A DNA stretch of 64,000 bases from Prescottella soli (GCF_040024445.1 NZ_CP157276.1:3720001-3784000), one strand, 5' to 3'; shown: positions 24,915-34,349, numbered from the stretch's first letter. Notes: a model not told the origin generated them from the sequence alone. A program made the numbers and translations.

Positions 24915-25787
24915 CTACCGCACCGTCGCGGTGAGGTGCGGGTAGCCCTTCTTCGGATGCTTCAGCGCCAGATCCCACCCGTCCGGGGTCTGGTCGGCGT
25001 ACAGGTTCACCGTCGCCGGCAGGACGATCGGCTTGCCGAACCGCACGCTGTAGGTGACCGAACCGGACAGGCGTCCCTCGAGCGGTGCGAGCGCGGCCGC
25101 GGCGCTCCACATGCCGTGCGCGATCGTCCCCGGGAACCCGAATGCCTTGGCGCCGAGCGACGAGACGTGGATCGGGTTGCGGTCGCCGGACACCGCCGCG
25201 TACCGGCTGATGGCCTTCTGGTCCACCCGCAGGGTGCGGGTGGGCGGGGGCGGCACCTCTTCCCGGTACTCGGCCTTGGGTTCCTTCGGTGCGCCCGTCG
25301 GGTGCATCTTGAGGAACGAGCTGACCTGACGCCACACGAGCTCACGGCCCACCGAGACCTCGCTGACGAAGTCCACCTGCGTGCCCTTGGTGTGCGGACG
25401 CAGGTTCTCGGCGCGGACCCTCAGGTCCAGCGGCTCGCTCACCGAGATCGGGCGCAGCTGCTCGATCACGTTGTCGGTGTGCACCGAACCGATTGCCGGG
25501 AACGGAAACTCGCGCGAGGTGAGCAGCCGCATCACGGTCGGGAACACCAGCGTGAACGGGTACGTGACCGGCAGCGTGTCGCCGAACCGCAGCCCGCACA
25601 CCTTCGCGTACGCGGCCAGGTTGTCGTGGTCGACGCGCAGGCCCGACAGCGCGAGCGTCTCCTTCGGGAGACTCCGGCGGCCGGCCGGCTTCGCGAACGG
25701 CAACGCGCCGAACGCCGCGCGGGCGTAGTTGTCGAGGGTGCCGGGCTGCTCGCGCAGCTGCACGAGCGTGCCCTTGCGGCCGGTCAT
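24915..25787 (-). CDS. htdX: (R)-hydroxyacyl-thioester dehydratase HtdX, MaoC-like
   Basis: A 290-residue double-hotdog dehydratase converting 3-hydroxyacyl to trans-2-enoyl thioesters. The C-terminal hotdog carries the hydratase-2 motif in AVSGDRNPIHVSSLGAKAFG with FPGTIAHGMWS following (D..NPIH...A...GF...IAHGM). The N-terminal hotdog lacks catalytic residues, as in the family. Start ATG 25785-25787 overlaps the fabG4 stop by one base (TGATG), indicating translational coupling. Gene order fabG4-htdX equals Rv0242c-Rv0241c in M. tuberculosis. It works on acyl chains in a FAS-II-like or beta-oxidation-type cycle with its neighbours. Confidence 0.92.
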   Translation of the reverse strand: MTGRKGTLVQLREQPGTLDNYARAAFGALPFAKPAGRRSLPKETLALSGLRVDHDNLAAYAKVCGLRFGDTLPVTYPFTLVFPTVMRLLTSREFPFPAIGSVHTDNVIEQLRPISVSEPLDLRVRAENLRPHTKGTQVDFVSEVSVGRELVWRQVSSFLKMHPTGAPKEPKAEYREEVPPPPTRTLRVDQKAISRYAAVSGDRNPIHVSSLGAKAFGFPGTIAHGMWSAAAALAPLEGRLSGSVTYSVRFGKPIVLPATVNLYADQTPDGWDLALKHPKKGYPHLTATVR

Positions 25788-27133
25788 CACGCCCCCAGCA
25801 GCGACTGGCCGCACACCCGGACGATCTGCCCGGTCACGGCGTTGGATGCCGGGCTCGCGAAGTACGACACCAGCTCGGCGACGTCCACGGTCTGGCCGCC
25901 CTGCAGCAGCGAGCTCATACGGCGTCCGGCCTCGCGGGTCGCGAACGGGATGGCCGCGGTCATCGCGGTCTCGATGAAGCCCGGCGCGACGGCGTTGATG
26001 GTGATCTTCTTCTCCGCCAGGACCGGCGCGGTGGCCTGGACCAGGCCGATGACGCCGGCCTTCGAGGTGCCGTAGTTGGTCTGGCCGCGGTTGCCGGCGA
26101 TGCCGGCGATGGACGACACGTCGATCACGCGGCCGCCCTCGCGCAGCACGCCCTTGGCGACGAGTGCCTCGGTGATCTTCTGCGGGGCAAGGAGATTGAC
26201 GCCCAGGACGCTGTTCCAGCGGGCCTCGTCCATGTTGGCGAGGGTCTTGTCGCGGGTGATGCCGGCGTTGTGGACGATGATGTCGACGCCGCCGTGGCGC
26301 TCGGTGAGGTGCTCGGCAAGCTTGTCGGCCGCGTCGGCCGCGGTGACGTCGAGGGCCAGCGACGTGCCGCCGACCTTGTTCGCGGTCTCGGACAGCGCCT
26401 GGCCGGCGGCCGGGATGTCGGCGCACACGACGTGCGCGCCGTCGCGGGAGAGCACCTCGGCGATGGTGGCACCGATGCCGCGGGCGGCGCCGGTGACGAC
26501 GGCGACCTTGCCTTCGAGCGGGCGGTCCCAGCTGGCGGGGGCGACGGAGTCGTCGGCGCCGACGCGGATGACCTGCGCGTCGACGAACGCGGACTTCGCC
26601 GACAGCAGGAAGCGCAGCGTCGACTCGAGCCCGGACAGACCCGGCGCGGCGTCGGGAGAGACGTAGACCAGCTGGGCGGTGGAGCCGCGCTTGATCTCCT
26701 TGCCGACGCTGCGGGTGAAGCCCTCGAGCGCGCGCTGGGCGATCTGCTCGTCGACGCCGGACGTCAGCTCGGGCGTGGTGCCGAGCACGACGACGCGGGC
26801 GCACGAGGCGAGGTTGCGGATGACGGGCTGGAAGAACTCGAACAGCTGCACCAGCTCGGTGACCTGGCCGATGCCGGTCGCGTCGAACACGAGTGCGCCG
26901 TAGCGGTCGTCGTGCGGCTGCGCGGCCGGGTAGTCCGACAGCAGCTCACGGACGGGTTCGACGAGCCGGCCCTTGCCGCCGATGAGGATCGGGCCGGCGA
27001 GCGGCGGTTCGCCGGCCTTGTAGCGGCGCAGCTTCTCGGGCTGGGGCAGCCCGGCCTGCTTGGCGATGAATGCGCCCGGCGCGGACGAGAGGAACTGGGA
27101 GTAGAGGTCGGGAGCGCCCTTGCTGGCTGCCAC
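25787..27133 (-). CDS. fabG4: 3-oxoacyl-thioester reductase FabG4 (high-molecular-weight FabG)
   Basis: A 448-residue reductase with two Rossmann domains, close to the 454 residues of M. tuberculosis FabG4. The N-terminal flavodoxin-like half (to about 200) lacks the catalytic set. The C-terminal SDR half has [20 protein letters not shown] for cofactor, [31 protein letters not shown] with Ser and the YxxxK pair, and [14 protein letters not shown]. It reduces 3-ketoacyl thioesters, probably with NADH. GTG 27131-27133 has GGAAGG seven bases upstream. It heads an operon with htdX and is divergent from fadA2, sharing the palindrome at 27203-27238. Confidence 0.94.
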   Translation of the reverse strand: MAASKGAPDLYSQFLSSAPGAFIAKQAGLPQPEKLRRYKAGEPPLAGPILIGGKGRLVEPVRELLSDYPAAQPHDDRYGALVFDATGIGQVTELVQLFEFFQPVIRNLASCARVVVLGTTPELTSGVDEQIAQRALEGFTRSVGKEIKRGSTAQLVYVSPDAAPGLSGLESTLRFLLSAKSAFVDAQVIRVGADDSVAPASWDRPLEGKVAVVTGAARGIGATIAEVLSRDGAHVVCADIPAAGQALSETANKVGGTSLALDVTAADAADKLAEHLTERHGGVDIIVHNAGITRDKTLANMDEARWNSVLGVNLLAPQKITEALVAKGVLREGGRVIDVSSIAGIAGNRGQTNYGTSKAGVIGLVQATAPVLAEKKITINAVAPGFIETAMTAAIPFATREAGRRMSSLLQGGQTVDVAELVSYFASPASNAVTGQIVRVCGQSLLGA

Positions 27134-27202
27134 GGTCCACCTTCCTTGTCGTGTTGTCTTGCACTGTCGCTGATCGGGCACCCGCTACACCAGGTGCGGT
27201 AT

Positions 27203-27238
27203 CGACATTGAACTTACTCTGGAGTAAGTTCAATGTCG
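27203..27238. promoter_or_regulatory. 36-bp palindromic operator between fabG4 and fadA2
   Basis: Two perfect 17-base arms (CGACATTGAACTTACTC and its complement) surround a TG centre. It lies 70 bases from the fabG4 start and 65 from the fadA2 start, nearly midway. The core CTTACTCTGGAGTAAG resembles the repeat before the TetR gene at 22350. This is the expected form of a dimeric-repressor site controlling both divergent genes. Confidence 0.8.
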
Positions 27239-27303
27239 AGTGTGAACGACCCTGTCGAGTGCAGTAGCTGATCGCATACCCGCCCCTTCTCCTGGAGACC
27301 GAC

Positions 27304-28641
27304 GTGACAAGCAGAGCCAGTAACCGCAGCCAGAAGCCGGCACCCGCACCCAAGTCCGGCGGTCGGCAGCTTCGCCCCGTCGCCATCGTCGGCGGCAACC
27401 GCATTCCGTTCGCACGCTCGGACCGGGCCTACGCGCGCGCGTCCAACCAGGACATGTTCACCGCGACGCTCGACGGGCTGGTGAGCCGCTTCGGCCTGCA
27501 GGGCGAGCGGCTCGGAATGGTGGCCGGCGGCGCGGTGCTCAAGCACAGCCGCGACTTCAACCTCATGCGCGAGTGCGTGCTCGGCAGCGCGCTGAGCCCC
27601 TACACCCCGGCGTTCGACCTGCAGCAGGCGTGCGGCACCGGCTTGCAGTCGATCGTCGCGGTCGGGGACGCCATCGCGTCCGGTCGCATCGACGCGGGTG
27701 TCGGCGGCGGCGTCGACACCACGTCCGACGCCCCGATCGGCGTCAACGACGAGCTGCGCGAGTTCCTGCTGTCGATGAACCGGGCCCGCTCCGCCGCGGA
27801 CCGCGTCAAGCTGCTCGGCCAGGTGCGGCCGTCGATGCTCGGCATCGAGATCCCGCGCAACGGGGAGCCGCGGACCGGGCTGTCGATGGGCGACCACGCG
27901 GCGATCACCGCGAAGGAGTTCGGCGTCCGCCGCGAGGACCAGGACGAGCTGGCCGCCGCGAGCCACCGCAACATGGCCGCCGCCTACGACCGCGGCTTCT
28001 TCGACGACCTGGTCACCCCGTTCCTGGGCCTGACCCGCGACGACAACCTGCGTCCCGATTCCACGGTCGAGAAGCTCGCGAAGCTCAAGCCGGTGTTCGG
28101 CACCAAGCTCGGCGACGCGACGATGACTGCGGGCAACTCGACCCCGCTCACCGACGGCGCGTCCGCGGTGCTGCTGTCCACCGACGAGTGGGCGGCCGAG
28201 CGCAATCTGCCGGTGCTGGCGCACCTGGTGGACTCGGAGACCGCGGCCGTCGACTACGTCCACGGCGGCGACGGCCTGCTGATGGCCCCGACGTATGCGA
28301 TCCCGCGGCTGCTGGCCCGCAACGGTCTGACTCTGCAGGATTTCGACTTCTACGAGATCCACGAGGCGTTCGCGTCGGTCGTCCTCGCGACGCTGCAGGC
28401 GTTCGAGTCCGACGAGTACTGCAAGGAGCGTCTGGGTCTGGACGGCGCGCTCGGCTCGATCGACCGATCCAAGCTCAACGTCAACGGCTCGTCCCTCGCG
28501 GCCGGTCACCCCTTCGCGGCCACCGGCGGCCGGATCGTCGCCTCGCTCGCGAAGATGCTGGCAGAGAAGGGCTCGGGCCGCGGTCTGATCTCGATCTGCG
28601 CGGCCGGCGGCCAGGGCGTCACCGCGATCGTCGAGGTCTGA
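27304..28641 (+). CDS. fadA2: acetyl-CoA acyltransferase FadA2 (thiolase)
   Basis: A 445-residue thiolase cleaving 3-ketoacyl-CoA or joining acyl-CoAs. The nucleophile is Cys110 in FDLQQACGTGLQS. The second motif NVNGSSLAAGHPFAATGGR supplies His, and the C-terminal ISICAAGGQGVTAIVEV supplies the second Cys. FYEIHEAFA is the NEAFA-type loop in which the usual Asn is His. Length is slightly above the family norm because of an N-terminal basic extension. GTG at 27304 has GGAG six bases upstream. By order it is Rv0243. Divergent from fabG4 under a shared palindrome; followed by a long hairpin. Confidence 0.93.
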   Translation: MTSRASNRSQKPAPAPKSGGRQLRPVAIVGGNRIPFARSDRAYARASNQDMFTATLDGLVSRFGLQGERLGMVAGGAVLKHSRDFNLMRECVLGSALSPYTPAFDLQQACGTGLQSIVAVGDAIASGRIDAGVGGGVDTTSDAPIGVNDELREFLLSMNRARSAADRVKLLGQVRPSMLGIEIPRNGEPRTGLSMGDHAAITAKEFGVRREDQDELAAASHRNMAAAYDRGFFDDLVTPFLGLTRDDNLRPDSTVEKLAKLKPVFGTKLGDATMTAGNSTPLTDGASAVLLSTDEWAAERNLPVLAHLVDSETAAVDYVHGGDGLLMAPTYAIPRLLARNGLTLQDFDFYEIHEAFASVVLATLQAFESDEYCKERLGLDGALGSIDRSKLNVNGSSLAAGHPFAATGGRIVASLAKMLAEKGSGRGLISICAAGGQGVTAIVEV

Positions 28642-28720
28642 GGCCGCGGCGGAACGGACGGATCCGGACGTCTGCCGGATCAGTGATGTAACGCCTCTCG
28701 CGTAGGGGCGATATTCCAGT

Positions 28721-28769
28721 CGGCCCCGTGTTGTTGCCTGACCCCCGACCTGGCAACTACACGGGGCCG
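28721..28769 (+). terminator. two-part hairpin terminator after fadA2
   Basis: An 11-base outer stem (CGGCCCCGTGT / ACACGGGGCCG) and a five-base inner stem (TTGCC / GGCAA), separated by a two-by-two internal loop, with a 13-base loop. It lies 80 bases past the fadA2 stop and about 150 before the next gene. Confidence 0.7.
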
Positions 28770-28919
28770 CTCTACGTTTCCGGGTCGGCTGTGGCGGTGC
28801 GTGTGGTGCCGCGGGCGGGAATCCCGAGTGGTCGTTTCCAGCGTCCCGTCTACGCTGAACGGGAACGAATACGCAACGCAACGGCCCCGCACGGTGTCGA
28901 TTCGGCAGGAGCCCACTTC

Positions 28920-30938
28920 ATGAGCGACGAGCGCGACGGCGCCAAGGACCAGGAAAACCGCATGAATGGTCCGGAACCGGACGAGAATCCGACCGAGATC
29001 ATGCCGGTGGTCCCGTCGGATCCAGCGGTTCCGCCGGTTGCCTCGGTTCCTTCGGTTCCTTCCGGGGCCGACGCCGCCTCCGAAGCTCCCACCGAGGTGT
29101 TCCCGACGATGCCGGATCCCGAGCAGGATTCGGCGCCGGATCCCACGCCCGAGCCGGAACCCGAAGCGGAGCAGCCGCCCGCGCCGGAGCAGGCCGACGC
29201 CGCTCCGCCGCGTCGATGGGTGAAGTACGCCGCCGTGGCCGGCGGCGTCGCCGCGGTCGGCGCGATCGCGTACGCGGTGGACTGGGTGGTTTCGGCCGAT
29301 CGGGTGCCGCGCGGCGTCACCGTTGCCGGGGTGGACATCGGCGGTCAGAGCTCGGCCGCGGCGGAGGAGACGCTGCGTGCCGCGCTCGGGCCGCGGGTCG
29401 ACCGTCCGGTGCCGGTGCGTGCCGGCAGCACCGACAGCGAGCTCGTGCCGGCCCAGGCCGGTGTCGGCGTCGACTGGGCGGCCACCGTCGACCGGGCGGG
29501 CGAGCAACCGATCAACCCGTTCACCAGGCTGGCCTCGCTGTTCGCCGACCACGAGATCGGCGTGGTGTCCACCGTCGACGACGCCGCGCTGACGTCGGCG
29601 ATGGGCGGGGTCCAGCAGGAGACCGATCGCGCGCCGCGTGAGGGCAACGTCCTGTTCGAGGGTGCCCGGGTGGTCCCGGTGGCGCCGCTGCCGGGGCAGA
29701 GCCTGGAGGTGGACGCCGCCAAGAACACGTTCGTCGGCGAGTGGGCGTTCGGCACCACCGTCGACCTGCCGGTGGACACGGTCGACGTCACGGTCACGCA
29801 GGCCGGTGTCGATACCGCGGTCCGCGACGTCGCGACCCCTGCCGTGGCCACCGACGTCGTGGTGACCGGCAAGGACGGGGCGGTCGCGATGCTGCCCCGC
29901 GACCAGGTCGGCAAGGTGCTGACGTTCGTGCCCGACGGCGCCGGCGGACTGTCGCCGCAGTACAACGCCGAGGCCGCGACCGCTGTCCTGGCGCCGCAGC
30001 TGGCGAGCACCGAGATCAAGCCCAAGGACGCGCAGATCACCCTGTCGGGCGGTTCGCCGCAGGTGGTTCCGTCGGTGATGGGCGACATGGTCCAGTGGCC
30101 CAAGACGCTCGAGCCCCTGCCGGCGCTGCTGGCCGCGCCCGGCCAGCGCACCACCCCGGCGATCTACGAACCCGCCCAGCCCGCGCTCACCACCGAGGGC
30201 GCCAACGCGCTCGGCATCCGCGAGGTGATCGGCGAATTCACTACCGGCGGCTTCGAATACGCGTCGGGCGTGAACATCCGGCTCGCGGCGAGCGCCATCA
30301 ACGGCGCCATCGTCAAGCCGGGAGAGACGTTCTCGTTCGATGCCCAGACCGGTCCTCGCGGCTCGGCGCAGGGCTATGTCGACTCGGGCATCATCAACAA
30401 CGGGCGCCCCGACAAGGCCGTCGGCGGCGGCATCAGCCAGCTCGCGACCACCCTCTACAACGCCACGTACTTCGCGGGCATGGAGGACGTCGACCACACC
30501 GAGCACAGCTACTACATCTCGCGCTACCCGGCGGCGCGCGAGGCGACGGTGTTCGAAGGCGCGATCGACCTGAAGTTCCGCAACCCCTCCAAGACCGGTG
30601 TCATGATCCAGACGATCGGCACCAGTTCGAACATCACCGTCCGCATCTGGGGCACCAAGACCGTCGACGTGCAGTCGGTGACGGGCAACCGGACCAACCA
30701 GACCTCACCGGACACGATCACGCTGCCGGCCGGCCCGCACTGCGTGGCGTCCGGCGGCGCACCGGGATTCACGGTCAGCGACACGCGGATCATCACCGAT
30801 GCGAACTCCGGCGGCGAGGTCTCGCGGCACACCCGCACGGTGAAGTACGACCCGGTGCCGATCGTGAAGTGCGTGTCGAACGAGCCCTCTTCGGCGCCGT
30901 CGAACGCGACGTCGGCGCCCGCGGGTGGGGGACGCTGA
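28920..30938 (+). CDS. VanW-domain protein with peptidoglycan-binding-type repeats
   Basis: A 672-residue bitopic membrane protein. An acidic, proline-rich cytoplasmic N-terminus (about 1-95) precedes one membrane helix (YAAVAGGVAAVGAIAYAV). The extracytoplasmic part contains PG_binding_4-like segments (RGVTVAGVDIGGQSSAAAEE at about 125; a second repeat near 330) and a C-terminal VanW domain: GETFSFDAQTGPRGSAQGY, GGGISQLATTLYNATYFAG and HSYYISRYPAAREATVFEG. VanW is linked to glycopeptide-resistance loci but its activity is unknown; a wall-binding role is likely. ATG 28920 has AGGAG seven bases upstream. It ends five bases from the convergent YhgE-type gene. Confidence 0.88.
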   Translation: MSDERDGAKDQENRMNGPEPDENPTEIMPVVPSDPAVPPVASVPSVPSGADAASEAPTEVFPTMPDPEQDSAPDPTPEPEPEAEQPPAPEQADAAPPRRWVKYAAVAGGVAAVGAIAYAVDWVVSADRVPRGVTVAGVDIGGQSSAAAEETLRAALGPRVDRPVPVRAGSTDSELVPAQAGVGVDWAATVDRAGEQPINPFTRLASLFADHEIGVVSTVDDAALTSAMGGVQQETDRAPREGNVLFEGARVVPVAPLPGQSLEVDAAKNTFVGEWAFGTTVDLPVDTVDVTVTQAGVDTAVRDVATPAVATDVVVTGKDGAVAMLPRDQVGKVLTFVPDGAGGLSPQYNAEAATAVLAPQLASTEIKPKDAQITLSGGSPQVVPSVMGDMVQWPKTLEPLPALLAAPGQRTTPAIYEPAQPALTTEGANALGIREVIGEFTTGGFEYASGVNIRLAASAINGAIVKPGETFSFDAQTGPRGSAQGYVDSGIINNGRPDKAVGGGISQLATTLYNATYFAGMEDVDHTEHSYYISRYPAAREATVFEGAIDLKFRNPSKTGVMIQTIGTSSNITVRIWGTKTVDVQSVTGNRTNQTSPDTITLPAGPHCVASGGAPGFTVSDTRIITDANSGGEVSRHTRTVKYDPVPIVKCVSNEPSSAPSNATSAPAGGGR

Positions 30939-30943
30939 CCCGC

Positions 30944-32836
30944 TCACACCTCGATCGGCGGGTGCAGTCGCATCAGCGTCCACGTCCGATCGCGCCGCAC
31001 CGACAGCGCGCTCGCGGCCAGCGACGCCAGCAGCAGCCCGAGCAGGACCGCGATCGACACCCACAGCCGGGAGTCGATACCGCCGACGGTGAGCTGTCGT
31101 AACCCGTTGACGGCATAGGTCATCGGGTCGAACGGGTGCAGGATCTGGAACGGTTTCGCCGTGGTCTCCACGGGGTAGATGCCGCCGGCGGACACCAGTT
31201 GCAGCATCAGGAAGGCGAGCGTGACGACGCGTCCGACGGCGGGTCCGAAGATCGCGTTGAAGGCCTGGATCAGAGCCATGTAGGTGAGGGCGACGAGGCC
31301 CAGGAACGCGATGGTGACGAACACGTAGACCGGCACCAGCCCGACGCCGAAGTGCACCACGACGTACATCACCAGCACCTGCGCGACCGCGATCAGCGCC
31401 GCCGGCCAGTACGACGCGAGCACCACCCGCAGCGCGCCGAGTTCCGTCGAGATCGGCCTGTTCTGGATGGGCCGCAACAGCATCCACGTGATGATGCCGC
31501 CGACGAACAGCGCCAGCGGCAGGAAGAACGGGGCGAATCCGGTGCCGAACGTCTTGGCGGGGTTCTCGTGGTGCTGGTCCAGCGCTACGGGCGCGGACAC
31601 GGTCTGCGCGACGACGGTGCGCTGCTGCGGATCCCACTTCGGTACCTGCTCGCTGCCCTGCTTCAGCTGCGACGCGAGTTCCCCGGAGCCGTTCTTCAGC
31701 TGGGTGGTGCCGGCCGCCAGTTGACTCGTGCCCTGCGCGAGGGTCTCACCGCCACCGGACAACTGGGCCAGGCCGTCGTCGAGGGCGTGGGCGCCGGACG
31801 CGGCCTGCTGTCCGCCGGACTGCAGCTGGGACAGCCCGTCGCGCAGCTGTCCGGAACCGGCCGCGGCCTGCGCCATCCCGGACCGGTAGGGGCTCGACGG
31901 GTCGCCGAGCTGGAACGCGAGCTGCTGGGCGCCGTCCCGCAGCTGGCCCAGCTGGGCGAGGGTCGCGGCGTCGAGCGCGGGTCCGAGCGTTCCCGCCACC
32001 CGGTCGACGAGCTGGTTCACACCGGCGCTGAGCTGTCCGGCGCCGTCGCCGAGCGCGACCGTCGCACCCGAGAGTTGATCCATTCCACCGGCGAGTGCCG
32101 ACGCACCACCGGCGGCGGCATCGATACCCCCGGAGAGCTGGGTGGTGCCGTCCGCGAGCGCCGTCGACCCGGTGTGCGCGGTGGTCAGGCCGTCGGCGAG
32201 AGTGCGGGATCCGCCCGCGAGTTGTTGCGCCCCTGCATCGACGGCCTGCGCGCCCGTCGCGAGTTGTCCAGCGCCGTCGGCGGCCCTGCGCAGCCCGTCC
32301 CCGGCGGCGCCGAGCCCGACCAGCACCTGGTTCACCGTCTGCTCGCCGATCTGCGCACCGACGATATTGAGGATCTGCTGCGCGGCGTTCTGCCCGATGA
32401 CGGTGCCGAGGTAGTTGTTGGCGTCGTTGTAGGTGAAGACGATTCGCGCCTTCTGCGGGTCGGGTCCGGTGGGGGAGGCCACGGACCGGCTGAAGTCGCC
32501 GGGCAGCGTCACGGAGAAGTAGTACCGTCCGGACGCGACGCCGGTCGACGCCTCGTACGCGGTGACCTCGTGGAAGTCGAGGCCCCCCGAATCCTTCAGC
32601 CCCTGCGCCACCTGATCGCCGGCGTCGAGCGGCTTGCCGTCCACGACGGTGCCCTGATCGCTGTTGACGAGGGCCACCGGGATCTTGCCCGTCGCCGCGA
32701 ACGGATCCCAGAACGCCCACAGGTACAGCGCGCCGTACAGCAGCGGCATCAGCACGATGGTCACCAGCGCGACGCGCGGCATCAGCCCGCGCGAGAATCG
32801 CTTGAGTTCGGTACCGAGCGACATCCCAGCGAGCAT
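30944..32836 (-). CDS. YhgE/Pip-family membrane protein (ABC-2-type permease)
   Basis: A 630-residue protein with one N-terminal helix (VALVTIVLMPLLYGALYLWA), a long extracytoplasmic region and five C-terminal helices (from about 430: FGTGFAPFFLPLALFVGGII onward). The central part (about 150-400) has regularly spaced QLxxG/ALxxG repeats (for example LADGTTQLSGGIDAAAGGA), forming a long helical coiled coil typical of YhgE/Pip, the phage-infection-protein family also found in type VII-associated loci. ATG 32834-32836 follows the stop of the ATPase gene by two bases. With that ATPase it probably forms an exporter-like complex, though the substrate is unknown. Confidence 0.88.
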   Translation of the reverse strand: MLAGMSLGTELKRFSRGLMPRVALVTIVLMPLLYGALYLWAFWDPFAATGKIPVALVNSDQGTVVDGKPLDAGDQVAQGLKDSGGLDFHEVTAYEASTGVASGRYYFSVTLPGDFSRSVASPTGPDPQKARIVFTYNDANNYLGTVIGQNAAQQILNIVGAQIGEQTVNQVLVGLGAAGDGLRRAADGAGQLATGAQAVDAGAQQLAGGSRTLADGLTTAHTGSTALADGTTQLSGGIDAAAGGASALAGGMDQLSGATVALGDGAGQLSAGVNQLVDRVAGTLGPALDAATLAQLGQLRDGAQQLAFQLGDPSSPYRSGMAQAAAGSGQLRDGLSQLQSGGQQAASGAHALDDGLAQLSGGGETLAQGTSQLAAGTTQLKNGSGELASQLKQGSEQVPKWDPQQRTVVAQTVSAPVALDQHHENPAKTFGTGFAPFFLPLALFVGGIITWMLLRPIQNRPISTELGALRVVLASYWPAALIAVAQVLVMYVVVHFGVGLVPVYVFVTIAFLGLVALTYMALIQAFNAIFGPAVGRVVTLAFLMLQLVSAGGIYPVETTAKPFQILHPFDPMTYAVNGLRQLTVGGIDSRLWVSIAVLLGLLLASLAASALSVRRDRTWTLMRLHPPIEV

Positions 32837-32838
32837 GA

Positions 32839-33540
32839 CTACACCTCGGCTTCGGGCAGCGAATGGAATTCGTGGGCGGGCGAATTCGGTGGCAGCGGAT
32901 TGACCGCGGACGCGATCACCGTCTGCCGCGCCCCGAGCAACGACAGGTGTTCGACGAGCAGCGCCCGATCGTGTTCCTCCCGAACCTGTTCGAGGTCGTC
33001 GATCAGCAGCAGCGGCGGCACCTGCGTGTTCGCGACGGCGATCCGCAGCAGGAGGTTGTCGAGTTCGCCCAGATCGCTGACGTAGTCGGTGAGTTTCGGC
33101 AGCGGCCGGTCCCCGAACACGGGGGCGCACACCTGCTCGAGTTCACGCTGCCCGGCCCGGCGAATCAACAGGTACCACGTTGCGTCCCACCGGATCTGTT
33201 CCGTGATGAGGTCGCGCACGGTGACCGACTCGGAGATGGTGTCGATTCCCGCGAACCCGGCGATCGCGGACACGGCGCGGATCGCCGCCGGTTTGGTCCG
33301 TCCCAGCACGCTCAGCTGCCCCGACGACGGTCTCATCCGTCCGCCCAGCGTCAGCAGCAGCGACGTGCGCCCCGATCCGGCGAATCCCTGGACCACCGCC
33401 AGACCCCCGAACGGGATGCGCAGATTCACCGGTCCGAATACCGGCCCCAGCGAGCCGCCGCGGGTCAGTCCCTTCGCGACGACGGCCGGCGGTGGGTCGG
33501 GGTGTCCGGAGCGCCCGATTTGCTCGTCCATGCTGGTCAC
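32839..33540 (-). CDS. degenerate ABC-type ATPase paired with YhgE-like protein
   Basis: A 233-residue ABC ATPase-like protein. The Walker A is GFAGSGRTSLLL (GxxGxGRT, Arg replacing the invariant Lys). The expected signature LSGGQ appears as LGELDNLLLRIA, and the Walker B PPLLLIDDLEQV has Asp in place of the catalytic Glu. A switch-like tail RQTVIASA follows. These changes suggest weak or no ATP hydrolysis. GTG 33538-33540 is used as start, with GGTGAG seven bases upstream; ATG 33531 is the alternative. The gene is two bases upstream of the YhgE-type gene, so they form an operon. Confidence 0.8.
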   Translation of the reverse strand: MTSMDEQIGRSGHPDPPPAVVAKGLTRGGSLGPVFGPVNLRIPFGGLAVVQGFAGSGRTSLLLTLGGRMRPSSGQLSVLGRTKPAAIRAVSAIAGFAGIDTISESVTVRDLITEQIRWDATWYLLIRRAGQRELEQVCAPVFGDRPLPKLTDYVSDLGELDNLLLRIAVANTQVPPLLLIDDLEQVREEHDRALLVEHLSLLGARQTVIASAVNPLPPNSPAHEFHSLPEAEV

Positions 33541-33646
33541 AGCGGCTCACCAACCTCGGTTCCGTGGCAGGGATCGACATTGTCAAGCCAAACACAACCG
33601 GGCGATCCGCGCCGGGCTCACCGCCGGAATCTGGACGTCCGCCCCC

Positions 33647-34276
33647 TCATCGCCCGCACACGAGTCTCCGCACGGACTCGGGCTGGGGAATGTCCTCGCG
33701 CACCCAGGGTGCGGGTATCGGCTCGCCGGGGACCGTTCGCAGCGGGACCACGCCGGCCCATCCACCGGACTGCTCCGACGGTTCGGGTGGCGGCGCGTCG
33801 CGCACCTTGACTGTCCAGCATCCGGGCTCGATGGGCAGGGTCATCGCGAGGGTCGCCGCGAGTTCCTTCTTCGTGTGGGTGCGCACCTCCGAGCTGCGGC
33901 CGGGAATGAGCGAATCGGACATCAGATCGAGGGCGTGCACCGCCTCGCCCCTGCCGAACTCGCCGAGATTCCCCCGTACGACGGCCGAGCGGTAGTTGGC
34001 CGTGGAGTCGAAAAGGGTGTCGGCCACGACGATCCCGTCGAGCATCGTGACCGAGAAGGCGGCCGGCGCGCCGGCGGCGACGTGCCGCAGGGCGCCGGCA
34101 CCCGTCGATCCGTGCAACACGATCTCGTCGCCGAGGCGGGCGTAGAGCATCGGCACGACCCAGGGCAATCCGTCCACCACCGTGGCGAGGGTGCCGACGG
34201 CAGCGGCGTCGAGCACCGCGTCGAGTTCGAGTCGACGGCTGCGGGCAAGGTCGGGGTATCTCCGGATGCGGTCCAT
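33647..34276 (-). CDS. pyridoxamine 5'-phosphate oxidase-like flavin-binding protein
   Basis: A 209-residue split-barrel protein of the NimA/PNPOx-like class. VGTLATVVDGLPWVVPMLY, VLHGSTGAGALRHVAAG and PAAFSVTMLDGIVVADTLF match the flavin-nucleotide-binding members of the fold (HxS motif and following glycines). SAVVRGNLGEF and a final W-T-V-K-V strand (PGCWTVKVRDA) close the barrel. It may bind FMN or F420 or heme and reduce or detoxify a small molecule. It is divergent from a MocR-type regulator, the usual arrangement for a regulated target. Start ATG 34274-34276. Confidence 0.85.
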   Translation of the reverse strand: MDRIRRYPDLARSRRLELDAVLDAAAVGTLATVVDGLPWVVPMLYARLGDEIVLHGSTGAGALRHVAAGAPAAFSVTMLDGIVVADTLFDSTANYRSAVVRGNLGEFGRGEAVHALDLMSDSLIPGRSSEVRTHTKKELAATLAMTLPIEPGCWTVKVRDAPPPEPSEQSGGWAGVVPLRTVPGEPIPAPWVREDIPQPESVRRLVCGR

Positions 34277-34295
34277 GCACGGAATCGTCCGCGAT

Positions 34296-34349
34296 TTCCG
34301 GACTGTCGAGTAGGTCCGGAAAGGCCTCCAACTGGTAGACCACTATTCT
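34296..34349. promoter_or_regulatory. divergent MocR operator/promoter region
   Basis: An inverted repeat TTCCGGAC-N10-GTCCGGAA (34296-34321) and a shorter TGGT-AG-ACCA (34333-34342) lie between the divergent genes. TATTCT at 34344-34349 is a likely -10 for the regulator, placing the transcript start on or next to its GTG at 34357 (leaderless). Confidence 0.5.
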
